The notes beneath the pieces were generated by a model. That model ran no database searches, was not told the DNA's origin, and saw only the letters and a program-made list of their open reading frames with translations. This document shows, one piece after another, positions 42,556 through 54,284 of a stretch of DNA of 64,000 nucleotides. The DNA comes from Branchiostoma floridae (taxonomy: Eukaryota; Chordata; Leptocardii; Amphioxiformes; Branchiostomatidae). Position 1 is the stretch's first letter. Each line of letters starts with the position of its first letter. The stretch covers positions 16,996,287 through 17,060,286 of the forward strand of contig NC_049989.1 of NCBI RefSeq assembly GCF_000003815.2, written 5' to 3'. Position numbers and translations under genes: made by a program.

Positions 42556-43330
42556 CTAATTTAACAGATTTGTGCTAGGCCCTCTGCTCTTTTGGCTTTA
42601 TCGACCTACCCGATTCGGTAGACACACATGTTTGACTATTTGCTGACGATTGATCAAGAGTGCAGATGCAAGATGCAGACTTGCTGGATCCTTGAATGTG
42701 GACAGCTAGTCGAAAACATTCGATATCTTACTACAGACCCCACGCCGACCCTCTGTCCCATGATAGATTCTGGGAGAGAGGATAGTACTGGCAAAGCAAC
42801 AGAAGACTAGGACTGCTGCGACGGAACCTGCGGATTGCCAGTGTGGCGGCAAAATAACGGATCTACATGGCACTGGTCAGACCATCTCTTGAGTATGGTA
42901 CTTTGGTTTGGGACCCCCACACTTCCGAACAGGTGAGTAGGGTGGAAGCTGCGAAGCGTAGAGCTGCCAGGTACGTGTGTAATAACTACCAGCGCGCGGC
43001 CTCCGTAGCTTCAATGCTGAAAGACCTGGGATGGCAGCCACTCTCTGAACGCCGTAAAATGGCCAGGCTGACAACAATGCATAAAGGCCTGCACAACACC
43101 ATCTCTGTCCCGCACACGTCTAGTCTCGTCCCAGCAGCTCGGTGCTCCCGCCGCACTAATAATAATTTCAACCTGCAGACCGTTGTATGTAAGGTCAACC
43201 ACTACAGGCTCTCATTATTCCCTCGGACCAAGGAGTAAGATGAGCTTGAGCCTATTGTGGCGGAGGCGGAGTCCCTCACCCAGTTCAAAACTGAGCTGGG
43301 ACGGGCTTCGCTGCTCTGAGCTCCCACCTT
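42556..43330 (+). pseudogene. CR1-group LINE reverse transcriptase C-terminal relic
   Basis: VLGPLLFWLYRPTRF (42575), then in other frames a decayed FADD region, and a clean stretch 42867-43238: MALVRPSLEYGTLVWDPHTS, RVEAAKRRAARYVCNNYQRA, LKDLGWQPLSERRKMARLTT. It is the same subfamily as the LINE in the palindrome (compare LVRPHLEYSAIVWDPYTNKG there). Ends near 43330. Confidence 0.8.
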
Positions 43331-45589
43331 CCATTGTACATAGTGTAAATATGTGTGCTGTAATATCACTTGCCTGTCTTGCACATGTCATTTCTCCTTT
43401 GTTCTTTACATGCACTTAATGTTAACTGGACTCCGATCCCTCTTATACTAGGGAATAACTCACGCCTTTCCACACAGATGTAGAGCACTTGGTGACAATG
43501 TGTATTCACTCAGATGGTATCGTACCGGAGTGCCCCCCCAAGCCTCAGTCCGCATGCGTCGACTGTTCCATCAGTGAGGGGGGACTCAACCATTCTAAAT
43601 AAACTAACACTTAAGTCATGCGCAGCTGCTAGTAATCCACCTTGTACGTGGGCTAAGCAGTACTGTAGGTGATGATGACGACGATTCACAGTGTACAATG
43701 GGATAAACTCACTAACACTCAGATGTTTAGAGGGTAGTAAGGCAACATAAATGTATCTAATCTATTATATGATACAGCGTATACTAATTGAGGTAGTACT
43801 AAGTGTAGTTGCAATAATGCCAATGAAACAAATGAGAGGCAAAAGAAACACCTTTCCAATACATAACGACTCAAATCACCAGGTTGAGGCACGAGCATAC
43901 ACGTGCGACAGATTTAGAACAATGTCAACTAAACGAAAAACCTCAGCGAAAGCAATTTTGGAACTTGGTAGCTATGCAGCGACAACTAGCGCGGTACATT
44001 TTCCATCGCTGCCAACGTTAGTAGATGCTGGACTACCGCTGCTTGTAAAATGACACACAATGCACGCTCTATATGATATAAAAGAGGCGATATGGAAATA
44101 TTTAATCATCCGTTGAGCGTATAGAACACCACTGTACTCACAGGCATACTGAAAGAAGGAGAAAATGCCTACAGAGAGCACAACTGAAAAGAGCATAACG
44201 TAGAACGAGCCCAAAGAAACCTCACCAGAAACAACACAACGCACAAACCATGCACCACAAAAGCACACTTCTAAGTGAAGCTTTTGGCTTAGAAGTTGTC
44301 AACTACAAGAGGCCTGCCGCTGTACTGGTGCAGGGTTCCAGATACGGCCCATTTTATACCATCCAAATTCGCTTTATATCAATCCGCAGCAACATCTGGT
44401 TGGTGCAAAAATAATAAGAAAATAAGACAGTGTAAATTACTAACGTCAGGAGATTCAATGCCAAAAATAAATATAACAATGATACATTATCTACGGATTA
44501 TTTCCCTCCGTTTGCAGTGATATTTCGACGTTATAATGGGGTACTTTCTGTTATCTGCGCAATTATATTTATAATCGAGGGACGTGCAACAACAGACTCA
44601 CGTGCAGAATACATCATATTAATGAGAGTGACAGCTGTACGTAAAGTAGTCTTTGGTATCCAATCAAATTTCACGACAAACACGTAATAGCGTCTGGTTG
44701 GTGGTTATCTTTGATTAGATTATAGTAACCGTGAACAATACAATCATGGGCTGACGCGACATGTAGTACTTGTATTCATTCCTCAACGAAAAGTAGTGCA
44801 CTATTTGGCCACTGTAAAACAAAACAATCGCCTCTGTATCCTATGTTGGCTTCTTAGGTTCCAGTAATTTAGTACCTGCATTTGGTTACTGAATGTTGTG
44901 TTGCAGTTTTGTTTGTTGTTGTTTTCTTTACCTTTGAAGATCGTTAAATGTTCTGGCGGATGAATATATACACCGTACTTTGGTCGTTGGGGAAATCTCA
45001 GGTCAGTTCAGCTGTGAATGGCGTAGTCTGAGGATGCATGCATGCTTGGTTCTGCGTTTGCCTTTGTATGAGGATTTGGGCCACCAATATTTTGTTACAG
45101 TTGATGTTTCACATAGTATGGTTGGTAATTCAAACTTGTTTAGTGAAGCATTTTGTGTTGCCCTTTTACAAAATTGCCAAAGTTATGTTGCAATTTAAGC
45201 ACCCATGCCCCCCGCCCCGTCTCCGGCAATTGTTTTCAAGCTTGGCAGTATGTTGTATCAGTTCTCTTCTGGTCGTATTCTGTTGCTAGTGTTTCAATCT
45301 TCAATTTTTACAATGTGAAGTTATGTTATAAAGTTGTTCTTCGTTTTAATATGTTCGTTCAAGAGGAATATAACTAAAGTTCAGCTAATTGACTTTATAT
45401 TATGTCACATATAAGTAGCTATGCAGCTACACGTGTATATGGTAGAGTAGTTCTTTAACGGCTTTTCACTTGACGGTATATTTGCCATGTCCATCATTAT
45501 CTTCGATACTGCTTAGATCCCGTACAAGGTAGATCACTAGCAGCTGCTCAAGGGCCTATATCAGTGCATGTGTTTTGCCGTCGTTCACC
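43331..45589. other. Long region with no recognised gene
   Basis: About 2.2 kb. A 100-codon plus-strand frame at 43751-44053 starts with a hydrophobic segment (IEVVLSVVAIMPM) but has no recognised domain. An inverted repeat ACTTCTAAG..GCTTTTGGCTTAGAAGT sits near 44267-44298. Confidence 0.4.
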
Positions 45590-46040
45590 ACGGATGATCG
45601 TCTCGCGCGCCTCGTCTCCTTATATGTGTGTCTTGTCCAGTTTGTTTGGCTTTCCTGGCCGTTTTTTTCTTCTTCAAGTTGAAAATGCGGCTGGTTGCGA
45701 ATGCTATGACCGCTGTGTTCCTCCATAAAGTCCTGTTCAGGGAGTCTGTTTCAAAGGTGGAAGAGTTTATGGGGCATTTTTTTTCAGGTTGCTCTTGAGG
45801 GTAGTACTTGAAAAGGAGGGGCGTCCTACACGACGGTTGCTTTCCTTGAGTTGCCCGTAGAAGAGGGACTTTGGGATAAGGGAGTTGTCCATACGCAAAA
45901 GATGCCCTGCCAAGCGCAGGTTTACCTTAGGAAGCACTGCTCCAATACTTGTTAAGTCACACATCTCCTACACGCGGTCTTGCCAGCTGATGTTGCATAT
46001 TCTGCGGAGACAGCGCGTGTGGAATGACTTTAGCTGACGT
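45590..46040 (-). pseudogene. LINE reverse transcriptase C-terminal relic (LRRxLGISWxDxV type)
   Basis: Minus strand: LKSFHTRCLRRICNISWQDR (about 46033-45975), then TSIGAVLPKVNLRLAGHLLR, MDNSLIPKSLFYGQLKESNR and VGRPSFSSTTLKSNLKK to a stop at 45767, followed by DSLNRTLWRNTAV..RKAKQTGQDT in another frame. This is the common C-terminal block HxxCLRRILxIxWxDRVxNxxV...RLRWxGHVxRM of several non-LTR clades. No upstream RT core is present. Confidence 0.7.
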
Positions 46041-46795
46041 ACGTGTACGTATGTTACCTGTATGGTGTCCAGGATGCATTCAACCATTCAAGTGGAAAGT
46101 TAACACTACCTCTCTGCACACACTTATTTTTGTGCCCAGCTTTATGTAATGACTCTTCTACAGTCGGTGTGTCAAGTGACACAGTGCACAGGGATGTCGT
46201 TGATCGGTGTTATACTTATAGAAGGCCAGAATGGGTCGTAGGTCGTTTTTGTCAACGCGTCTAAAACAAGTAGAGTATTGGTCGTAAATTTTGAATGATG
46301 TATTGGTGAGTCGTACATCGGGCTTTTTTAAAAATGTGGTGGTCATACGATAAGTCGTTTAAGAGTAACAGAATTCAACAGTGGGCTGCTGGCTGGCCTC
46401 AAAATTCCATCTGCCCCAGATTGACAAAGAAGACAATATAATTAGCTTAAAATTAGAATTACGGAATTCTTTTTGTTTCTTACACGGAATGCGTCAGAAA
46501 CTAAGGACGTTATATGATTTTCTTACAGAAACAAATCTTGGCGGTTCTGGATAATGATTTATTCAGACAAATTGCAGCCATTGTTTGTTCCGGCACCAGC
46601 CGTTGCATACATTTTCGTGTGTTGATTTTTGCCATTGTCTTTATGACGCAGACAGACAACCTGGTTGACCTAAATTACCATATAAGTGATGCAATTCCAT
46701 ATACTACCCATTAGATTTCTAAGAGGCGTTTAGCATGTCCATGTAGGAAAAAAATTATAAATCCCAGTGTATGTTCTTTTTATATGAAGTAATAA
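46041..46795. other. Intergenic, nothing recognised
   Basis: No supportable gene. Confidence 0.4.
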
Positions 46796-48184
46796 ATGAA
46801 TCGCGTTCTTGTTGATTTCCTAGCAGGCTTGTGTGTCGTTCGCTTGTATAAATTGCTATTAAGTAATTCAATAAGGACGATTTCCCTGCTCAACATCGTT
46901 CCGAAAGTGCTAGAGTCACTAGTCAACAAACATCTAATTAAACAAATCAATCCAGTATTGTCCCACCACCAGAGCGGATTCAGAGCCCACGACAACACCA
47001 CACTCCAACTAGCCCGGCTTGTAGAGGAATGGACCCGAGCTATGGACAGAGGGGAAGTTGTTGGTTGCGTGTTTCTGGACCTGCGTAAAGCATTCGATAA
47101 AGTGTGGCACCAAGGGCTCTTGACCAAAATCCGAGCACATGGAATACGTGGATCCATGCTGAACTGGTTCCACAGCTACTTATCGAACAGACGTCAAAGA
47201 GTAGTCATCCAGGGCGGAACATCCGAATGGAAATCTCCTCTCGCGGGTGTCCCACAAGGTTCCGTACTAGGTCCCACCCTCTTCATCCTCTACATCAACG
47301 ATCTACCCACCTGCTGCACACAGTCTGACGCAAACCTGTTCGCCGATGACACATCACTCTCAACCAGCAACCGATCCGTCCAACATGTAGTCAACTCACT
47401 CAACACGGACCTACGGTCCGTATCCAACTGGCTAACAAACTGGAAGCTAGAAGCCAATGAGGACAAATGCAAGGTGATGTTCATCACAACCCGCACTCTC
47501 CCTAGACCCCCTGCTCCAGTCATACTAGGCGGTTGTACACTACAAGTTGTTACTAGCTACAAGCATCTTGGTGTCACCCTAACAAACACACTTTCCTGGT
47601 CTAAACACATTGAAACAACCTCCACTAAGTCAAGAAGATCTGCTGGCCTACTGTGTGCACTGAGAAAGAAGGTACCAAAGGATATCCTGCTCAGACTGTA
47701 CAAAACCATCACCAGACCTGGTCTGGAGTACGCCGACGTCGTTTGGGCTGGACTCACCAAGCGCGACGAAACAAAACTGGAATCAATTCAATACCAAACT
47801 GCCAGACTGATCAGCGGACAACATGGACTCCCGTATCCGTCATACCAATCCCTGTACACCCAGCTATCCCTTCCATCACTGCAGTTCCGACGACAATTCC
47901 ACACCGCTGTCACCCTGTACAAGCTCCTCAACGGTCACTGCCCTCCACACCTTCAAACCCTGATACCCAGAACCCGTGCGTCTGCTACTGAGTCACGTTA
48001 CTCCCTCAGGAACAGCGACCACCTGACATCTGAACTCACTAAGTCCACCAGAGGCCAGAAAACATTCATCTACAGAGCAACAGCACTCTGGAACACTCTC
48101 CCTACTGCTACTCGCACAGCCACCTCTACTGCTTCCTTCAAAAGAAAACTGTGGGAATGTCTAGGCAACCCTTACGCATGGTAA
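46796..48184 (+). CDS. LINE reverse transcriptase, long intact frame, 5'-truncated
   Basis: 462 codons open. The LINE-derived part begins near residue 25 (RTISLLNIVPKVLESLVNKH); the first 20-odd codons are flank. Motifs: HHQSGFRAHDNTTLQLARLV, FLDLRKAFDKVWHQGLLTKI, AGVPQGSVLGPTLFILYIND, LFADDTSLST with both catalytic Asp residues, then YKHLGVTLTNTLSWSKHI and a C-terminal domain (RPGLEYADVVWAGL, TALWNTLPTATRTA). Lacks the endonuclease and the start of RT, so it cannot move itself. Absence of stops over nearly 1.4 kb indicates a recent insertion. CR1/Jockey superclade. Confidence 0.88.
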   Translation: MNRVLVDFLAGLCVVRLYKLLLSNSIRTISLLNIVPKVLESLVNKHLIKQINPVLSHHQSGFRAHDNTTLQLARLVEEWTRAMDRGEVVGCVFLDLRKAFDKVWHQGLLTKIRAHGIRGSMLNWFHSYLSNRRQRVVIQGGTSEWKSPLAGVPQGSVLGPTLFILYINDLPTCCTQSDANLFADDTSLSTSNRSVQHVVNSLNTDLRSVSNWLTNWKLEANEDKCKVMFITTRTLPRPPAPVILGGCTLQVVTSYKHLGVTLTNTLSWSKHIETTSTKSRRSAGLLCALRKKVPKDILLRLYKTITRPGLEYADVVWAGLTKRDETKLESIQYQTARLISGQHGLPYPSYQSLYTQLSLPSLQFRRQFHTAVTLYKLLNGHCPPHLQTLIPRTRASATESRYSLRNSDHLTSELTKSTRGQKTFIYRATALWNTLPTATRTATSTASFKRKLWECLGNPYAW

Positions 48185-48443
48185 ATTAGTCATACACGTG
48201 TATATACAGACCCTGACCTCTCATTGCAAATGATTGTTGTCGATGATATGATGTTAATATATACTCCATTTTAGATGATATGTAAGTTATCCTACACCAT
48301 GTACATACAAATGTTCTTTCTTTTAATTTGTATTGTTTATGTGTTTGTCAGCAGGGCTAGCCCTTTGTAATAGCCATAGGCTAGTTGGGCAGCCCTGGCT
48401 GTGTGTTCGGTGCAGCCAAACCAATAAATAAATAAATAAATAA
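48185..48443 (+). repeat. LINE 3' UTR and (AATA)n tail
   Basis: A stem-forming GGGCTAGCCC..GCCATAGGCTAGTTGGGCAGCCC segment (about 48352-48398) is followed by (AATA)5-6 at 48423-48443, the 3' end of the LINE. Confidence 0.75.
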
Positions 48444-48993
48444 GGACGAGAGTCCTCTATTGAGTCAAATCTGTCCTCGGAGCAAAGAGTTGTATTTGTA
48501 ATAAAAACTTTCTAGTTGCATTTTTATTGTTCATAGAACATTACATTTGATTCAAGAAATCAGTTTTTTTTCTCCCTTCACATTAATAAATTAGATAAAT
48601 TATGGTCATATTCAAGTTTTTATTGTGTATCCTTGAAATGATTTCTCATAGCAATAACTTCTATGCAGTGCACACTTATGAAATGTAAAATCAAATTTTG
48701 AGACAAATCTATTTTAGAAATGATTGATACAATCAATAGAATTAAGGTACCACATTGAAGCTTATATTTTGACATAAACCCTCTGCATCTTTTTTTTCAA
48801 TATATAGTAGTCTAACAGGGCTTTTTCACCAAAAATCATGATACATTAACTAGAGTTATTCATGTCCAAATCTACACACAATAACGCTTCCTCCAGTTCC
48901 ACACAACTCACTGAGAAGCCCAAACTTTCAGTTACAGATCACAACAGAAAAAAATAGTAAGAAAATGAAACCAAAATAAACGATAATAAAGAA
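48444..48993. other. 3' flank of the minus-strand gene
   Basis: AT-rich. On the minus strand AATAAA-like signals for the next gene would lie here (for example near 48735 and 48580), but none is distinctive. Confidence 0.35.
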
Positions 48994-50421
48994 TTATGAA
49001 GACGTGCTCGCAAGTGGGTAAACCTGCACGTTGTATATGGCGTTATCGATAGTCATGTCTCGGGGTACCTGAAAATAAAAGAGACACTGTTAAATGTTGC
49101 AACTGTTGTAACAAATGTAATTGACTGTGGCTTTGTCTCTACATGTACTTACATATGGAAAGCACTTACTTATTGAAAGCAATAAAGTTCACTGAAGGAG
49201 AGAGATCAGGAAAAACTAAAGAACCGGTAAATGTGTTTAGAAAATGTTGTTGACTAATGTCATGGCGTCAACTTAAGTCACACAATTTAGTTTGACGATT
49301 GTCCTTCTGTATCTCTACAAATATCAGTATTAACTGAGTACCGTCTTTTCTAAGTCCGTACAAGACGAAGTACTTTTACCTGTTCACTGTCCCCGAACGC
49401 AGGGTGTTCCCTCCCTGCTGGGCTCAGTTCGAGGAGGGTGAGAGAGACTGAAACAGAAGTATATCGTTATTATTTAGGCCATCATTAATGTTTGTAAATT
49501 CTAATAAAAGTGCACGTTACAAAGAAAGTTCTAAATTAACACCATTTTGCTTACCAATGTTTCAACGCCTCTCCCGTTCCCGGGCCTTCCCAAGAACTGT
49601 CCCATCTGGCATGGACAGACGAACATTTGGTGCTATAGCTGCAGTTGAAGCCGATGCTTTTGCCATTCTCCTACAGAAATTATATGTTAAATGTGTAATT
49701 ACTGTCATCAACAAGATTGTATTTGCGGGACGTTGTTGTTCTAGTTGTCCAAATGAGGACCTAATTTGCATAAACTATCTGAACATGCTATTAAAGCCTT
49801 TCCTATCATAAGTTGTTATTTGGGTGGAGGAGAGGATAAAGTCATATAATTGATGCAAGTAAGAACCTCATTTGTATAATTCAAGAGAAATAAAATTAAT
49901 ATACCATTCGTAAAAGTTAACATAATTTGGCGTTGGATGTTTCAGCTTTTCTACAAACATAATGAGTTGAGTATGTAATTATTGATGTAAGAAATTAGAT
50001 TGACACATGACATGTTGGCTTATTCAATAAAATGGCAACTTCTCATGCCAATAGAAGTTAATACCTTACCTTCCTTGTGGTCTCGTCATACGTTCTGTGC
50101 TTTCAGCACGTTGCAACATCTTGTCGGATCCTCATCCATGGTAAATTTGGGTAGGTACGTGCCACCTGCGAAATAGGATACACGAGTTAATGCATCATGA
50201 ATGATTTAGTTGGTGTTCTTTATTTGCATATCAACTCATACTCCAGCTTTAAAACAAGCTCTTCCGTATATCTCTTCATCGTCACCGACACAAGGTAGTG
50301 GCGAACACAGGGGATAATTAGATATAATCTTTTTACCATGTCCACGTCCTTTGTGAAGTTTTTTCACGTCATTGCGTCTCGACTGTACGTGATAGCGGTC
50401 GAGGGCTGCTCGGCATTCCGT
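48994..50421 (-). pseudogene. Unidentified host gene, last five exons, two in-frame TGA codons
   Basis: Exons right to left: 50337-50421 (TECRAALDRYHVQSRRNDVK), 50070-50165 (GTYLPKFTMDEDPTRCCNVL), 49555-49638 (APNVRLSMPDGTVLGKARER), 49380-49447 (LTLLELSPAGREHPAFGDSE), 48994-49068 (DMTIDNAIYNVQVYPLASTS-stop). All borders are GT-AG (donors GTAAAA, GTAAGG, GTAAGC, GTAAAA) and phases 1-1-1-0 close exactly. Within that frame TGA occurs after AQNV in the second exon and after ERERR in the third; both fit CGA-to-TGA changes. No signal peptide or membrane segment in this part; the family is unknown to me. Upstream exons are not found, as a LINE relic begins at 50810. Decayed gene or sequence error; a true stop-bearing isoform is less likely. 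Confidence 0.5.
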
Positions 50422-50807
50422 CTAGAAAATGGCTAAATACATTGTCATTTATTTTCATTGTTGTTTGAGCTTTCCTTTAATGCCTAGCTCAGTGTTCTTT
50501 TCACAAAACATTTTGAATAATTACAAAAGTGCAACCCCAAATATGAAAGCATGCATTCAGTTAATGATGTTTAAACGGAAGACTAACTATCCCTTGAATA
50601 TCGACGTAATCCTACGTCAATAGCATGGAAAAGGTAAATAGAAGTTTTTCCAATAGTTGTTTCTTCCTTTGGAAAAATGAATTTTATCTATCCAAGCAAT
50701 TAAATGTCAGTCCGAGTTCTGAAATGTCAATTCTATTCTCTGACATTCCATTTTGCCGACTAAAAGACAGGATACAGAAATTGCACATGAGATAGAGTAT
50801 TATTGCT
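50422..50807. other. Intergenic, nothing recognised
   Basis: Nothing beyond short open frames. Confidence 0.4.
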
Positions 50808-51840
50808 TATTTGAATTCATCACACAGTGTTTGGGAGGGCAAAACAGGTTCGAACAACCTTTACAAGTTGCCCTCCCACACATCAAAATAACAGTACATA
50901 CAAATCAATAACATACAAGCAACAACATCAATACATACAATACAGGTCATAATACAGGTCATATATATATATGGAAAGCATGATCTGTGTAGCACTACTT
51001 ATAAAACTATTGCCTAGCGCGGCCTCAAAGCCACACATGAGCCACACCCACAAGAAGTGGACCAAGTGCAAGGTTGGTCAAGACTGTATTGTAAACTGAG
51101 TTTGTCATAGGCAGACTTTACCAACTTGTGCTTTAATGCTAAAGCATCAGACTGATTGGCTGCTAGCTGTCCGATACAACGGAGGCCAGGAGCCAACAAG
51201 GTCCAGATTGTTACCAGTCTAGGAATGTAGGAGTGATGGAACGCTGAGGTCTTAGATCTAATAGGAGTAAGCATGAAGGATCTAATACTTCTAGTCGGCC
51301 TTGTGGGAAATGACACATATTTCTCCACAGTTGACCTCGATTTAACAAAAAGCATAATGTCACACACCTCCCACCTGTACGTGAGTGGTAGCAGTTGTAG
51401 TGCTGTCAGTCTTTCATTCTGTAACTGGGGTCCTAAAATTAATTTAGTAGCTCGGCGCTGCATGCACTCCCTCTACTAAGGACATGAGTTTCCTAGACTG
51501 GGGAGACCACAATGGAGAACTGTATTCTAGGATGCTTCTGACCAATGTGGTGTACAGTGCCTTACGGACATCGGTGTGCGTTTGATGAAACCCAGGACGG
51601 AGTTCGCCTTAGCTACCATTTTAACAATGTGGTTGTCCCACAGCAGATCTGGCCGCACAATAAACCCATACTTGTAACAGAGGCTACAACAGAGTCAGAT
51701 ATATGATATGTACAGTGTACAGGATTGGCTTCTTAGAACGGGTCAGGCGTAACAGTTTGCATTTGGAAGGATGAAATGACTCCATTTGTACATAGCAGTA
51801 ATGTAATCTTGTAACTTAGTGCAGTCGTAAAAATTGTTGT
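50808..51840 (-). pseudogene. LINE reverse transcriptase C-terminal relic with 3' UTR
   Basis: Minus strand, over several frames: HFILPNANCYA (about 51765), RPDLLWDNHIVKMVAKANSV then LGFIKRT (51640-51575), RSILEYSSPLWSPQSRKLMS (51530-51480), then open 51463-51014: MQRRATKLILGPQLQNERLT, LQLLPLTYRWEVCDIMLFVK. The 3' UTR ends with a stem GTGGGAGGGCAA...TTGCCCTCCCAAACA (plus strand about 50829-50878), a typical terminal hairpin. Confidence 0.8.
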
Positions 51841-51879
51841 ATCGAAAGAGAAACGTTAGAAACACCAGCCTTAGCCTTA

Positions 51880-52152
51880 GATTTTCCAAAAACTTCGGTG
51901 ATATACCGAAACCTTATGTTACAAATATTTATAGTTCCAAACTGCCAACAGAAATGGCAGACACATTTTGATATATGCTCACTTAATTGGAAGAAGATTT
52001 GGAAAATGCTAGGCACAACTTCATGTAAAGAAACACAAATAGCTGAGCTTAATTACAAACTACTTTATCAAATTTTACCATGTGGTGAGAAATTCAACAA
52101 ATGGAAAATACAAGATGAAGAAGGTCACGTAGGTGATCCTATATGTAAACTA
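51880..52152 (+). pseudogene. L1-like ORF2 C-terminus, first part
   Basis: WQTHFDICSLNWKKIWKMLG, IAELNYKLLYQILPCGEKFN then KWKIQDEEGHVGDPICKL. This is the segment before the C-terminal Cys-rich motif of L1-type ORF2. It stops in mid-motif (ICKL) at an insertion and resumes in frame at 55134. Confidence 0.8.
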
Positions 52153-53226
52153 GAGTTCGGCGACCTCATACCTCCATGAAAATTTAGAGCTTTCATAAAT
52201 ATTATGCAATTGACTAACAAATTAACATAGTTTATGCATGGTGTTGTTCATCATTGGCTAACGTACACATGTCACAATTATAAAATTCCCATTATTAATC
52301 ATAAAGTGGTTTTGCAATTATTACATAAATTATGCATATAAGTTCCTCATTACCATATTTGGTATCTGCTTATATATCACCTATCATAATTAACATGACT
52401 TGTGTTACATTTATTGAAGTCCAGTTATTGAAAACAATGGAACTATACAATTTCCTCATTAATTATGCAAATCAAGTCCTCATTTGCATAACATGTATAT
52501 CATTATGAACATCTTTGCCTAAGCTACCTGCATGCCTAAAATGCAGGCAATCCGTCGTTCCTTTCTGCAGTTATCCTCTTTGGAGTGTCTTGACAAAAAC
52601 ACCCCTGCAGTTCAACAATTAAATGTTAGGGGGCTGAAACTTGCCCCATTTGTTTATGGCACTAAAAGCTATCTACCACCTAAATGTCAAAACCATAGCA
52701 TGTCTGGAACAAGAGATACATTGAAAAAACTGCTATGATAGAATATTCTCATTAATTATGCAAATGTGCTCCTATTTTGCATAATTGGTATCTTATCTTG
52801 TACAACATTGTCTAAGGTACCTACATACCAAAAATCATGAAAATCCGCTGTTCCCTTCTTGAGTTATCCTCATCAGAAGTTTTTGACAAAAATGCCCCTG
52901 CTATCCCAAAACTAGACGCTAGGGGGCCCAAACTTATGTCACTTCTTCCTGAGCACAAGAGCTATCTAACACTCAAATATCGTGACCATAGTATGTTCAG
53001 AACACCTAGATAGCAAAACCGGAAGTTGCGCTGCAGTACCAAGGGGAGTCGCTAGGGGGCCCAAAATCTAATCATTTCCAGCTTTCATCACACACTACCA
53101 ACACATCAAGTATGAAACCAATCCACCCAACCGTTCTTGAGTTATTTTGTTTACACACACACAGACACACACACACACACACAAACGCAGGGTAAAATAT
53201 AACCTCCATGACATTTCATGGAGGTA
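52153..53226. repeat. CCTCCATGA-type repeat, copy 1
   Basis: ACCTCCATGAAA at the left and TTTCATGGAGGT at the right are inverted ends. Two internal blocks about 280 bases apart are related: TTTGCATAA...GAACATCTTTGCCTAAGCTACCTGCATGCC... and TTTGCATAATTGGTATC...GTACAACATTGTCTAAGGTACC..., each with ACAAAAA.GCCCCTGC and TAGGGGGC. A (CA)n tract precedes GCAGGGTAAAATATAACCTCC near the right end. No coding capacity. Confidence 0.8.
53145..53183. repeat. (CA)n tract
   Basis: Imperfect CA array inside copy 1; the matching tract in copy 2 is at 55044-55088 and includes CAGA units. Confidence 0.9.
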
Positions 53227-54284
53227 ATAAATGTTCCATGCCGGTTCTTCACAGGGGAAATTGGTGTAGAAAATTGTAAACAAAAAAATCTAAATAACTT
53301 ATCTGACGGCATTAATTTGGCATCACTGTGGTAAATACATTGAATACGAGCGATCAGCCCTTAGAATATAAACTCTACTGACAAAAACGTCATATGTGCT
53401 TTAACTTCTATGAATGGAAGGGTATGGATCTTTTTCTCAATACACTGAGCGTAACGTTGAATACATACAGATTGTTGTATAATATCTAATATCACGCTTG
53501 GCCCACAAGACATAAGACATCACCTATCAAAACTTTATCCACAGGGCAATATCTATGCAATATTATCATCAGTATAACCTAATAACTTTGTCACTTAGAA
53601 ACCTTCATATGTATCTAGTGGAGTACTCATATATTCGGAGTGACAGTTCAGGCTCGACTCAAAGGGTTGACAAGTAGATAGTTTTAAACACTTTGTACTT
53701 ACCAGCTGGTCTTATCTTCAGTCCAAATAAACTCCTGCGCGAAAAAGGACCACCCTTGACATTCAAAGATTGCAACAAACTCCAAGAAAAAAAGGCATCA
53801 AACTCGTATTTAAAGCCAGAGAATTTTCCTGCAGTACGCAGTTGTAACAGTGTATGTTATCTGACCTGAAAGGTCATCTCCCAGATGCTACACGACCTCC
53901 TTTGACCTCCTGTACTAGAACAGGAAGTTGATGTCCTGCCGTTGGGATATGCCAGCTGCCGGCGCTTGCCAGTTGAGAATTGACCTCAGTGACCTCTGGA
54001 ATTCCATAAAGCTTCCTTACATATACACTGTACACCAGATTTTCGGAGCAGAAGAATTTTCCTGATTGTTCATATCGCATTATTTCCTCGAGATCATACC
54101 TTTGTCAAGTAATTTTGCCTCATCACATACATTGTGAATGATATACTTAATTATTTGGATTCATTATTTCTTGCCACATCACATGCTGGAAAAAAATTCA
54201 GAAAGGTTATGTAACATGTCACATTAATTATGGAAACTACGTCGTGATCTAAATCTTTCCCGTGTTCATGTTCCAACAGACATA
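53227..54284. other. Spacer between the two repeat copies
   Basis: About 1 kb with no similarity to either repeat copy that I can see. On the minus strand a GCGCAG...CAGCTG|GTAAGT pair bounds 32 bases at 53703-53734, too short to support an exon. Confidence 0.4.

Noticed and set aside
43751-44053. 100-codon ORF with a hydrophobic N-terminus
   Set aside because: No splice context, no recognised domain, and length is within chance for AT-rich 2-kb DNA.
49562-49771. 69-codon minus ORF running past the acceptor of exon 49555-49638, and an alternative frame with two Cys
   Set aside because: Only the acceptor at 49638/49639 joins both neighbouring exons in phase; the alternatives break the frame on one side or the other.
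53703-53734. 32-base minus-strand segment with good acceptor and GTAAGT donor
   Set aside because: Too short, with no in-frame partner exon; splice-like sites alone are common in this much sequence.
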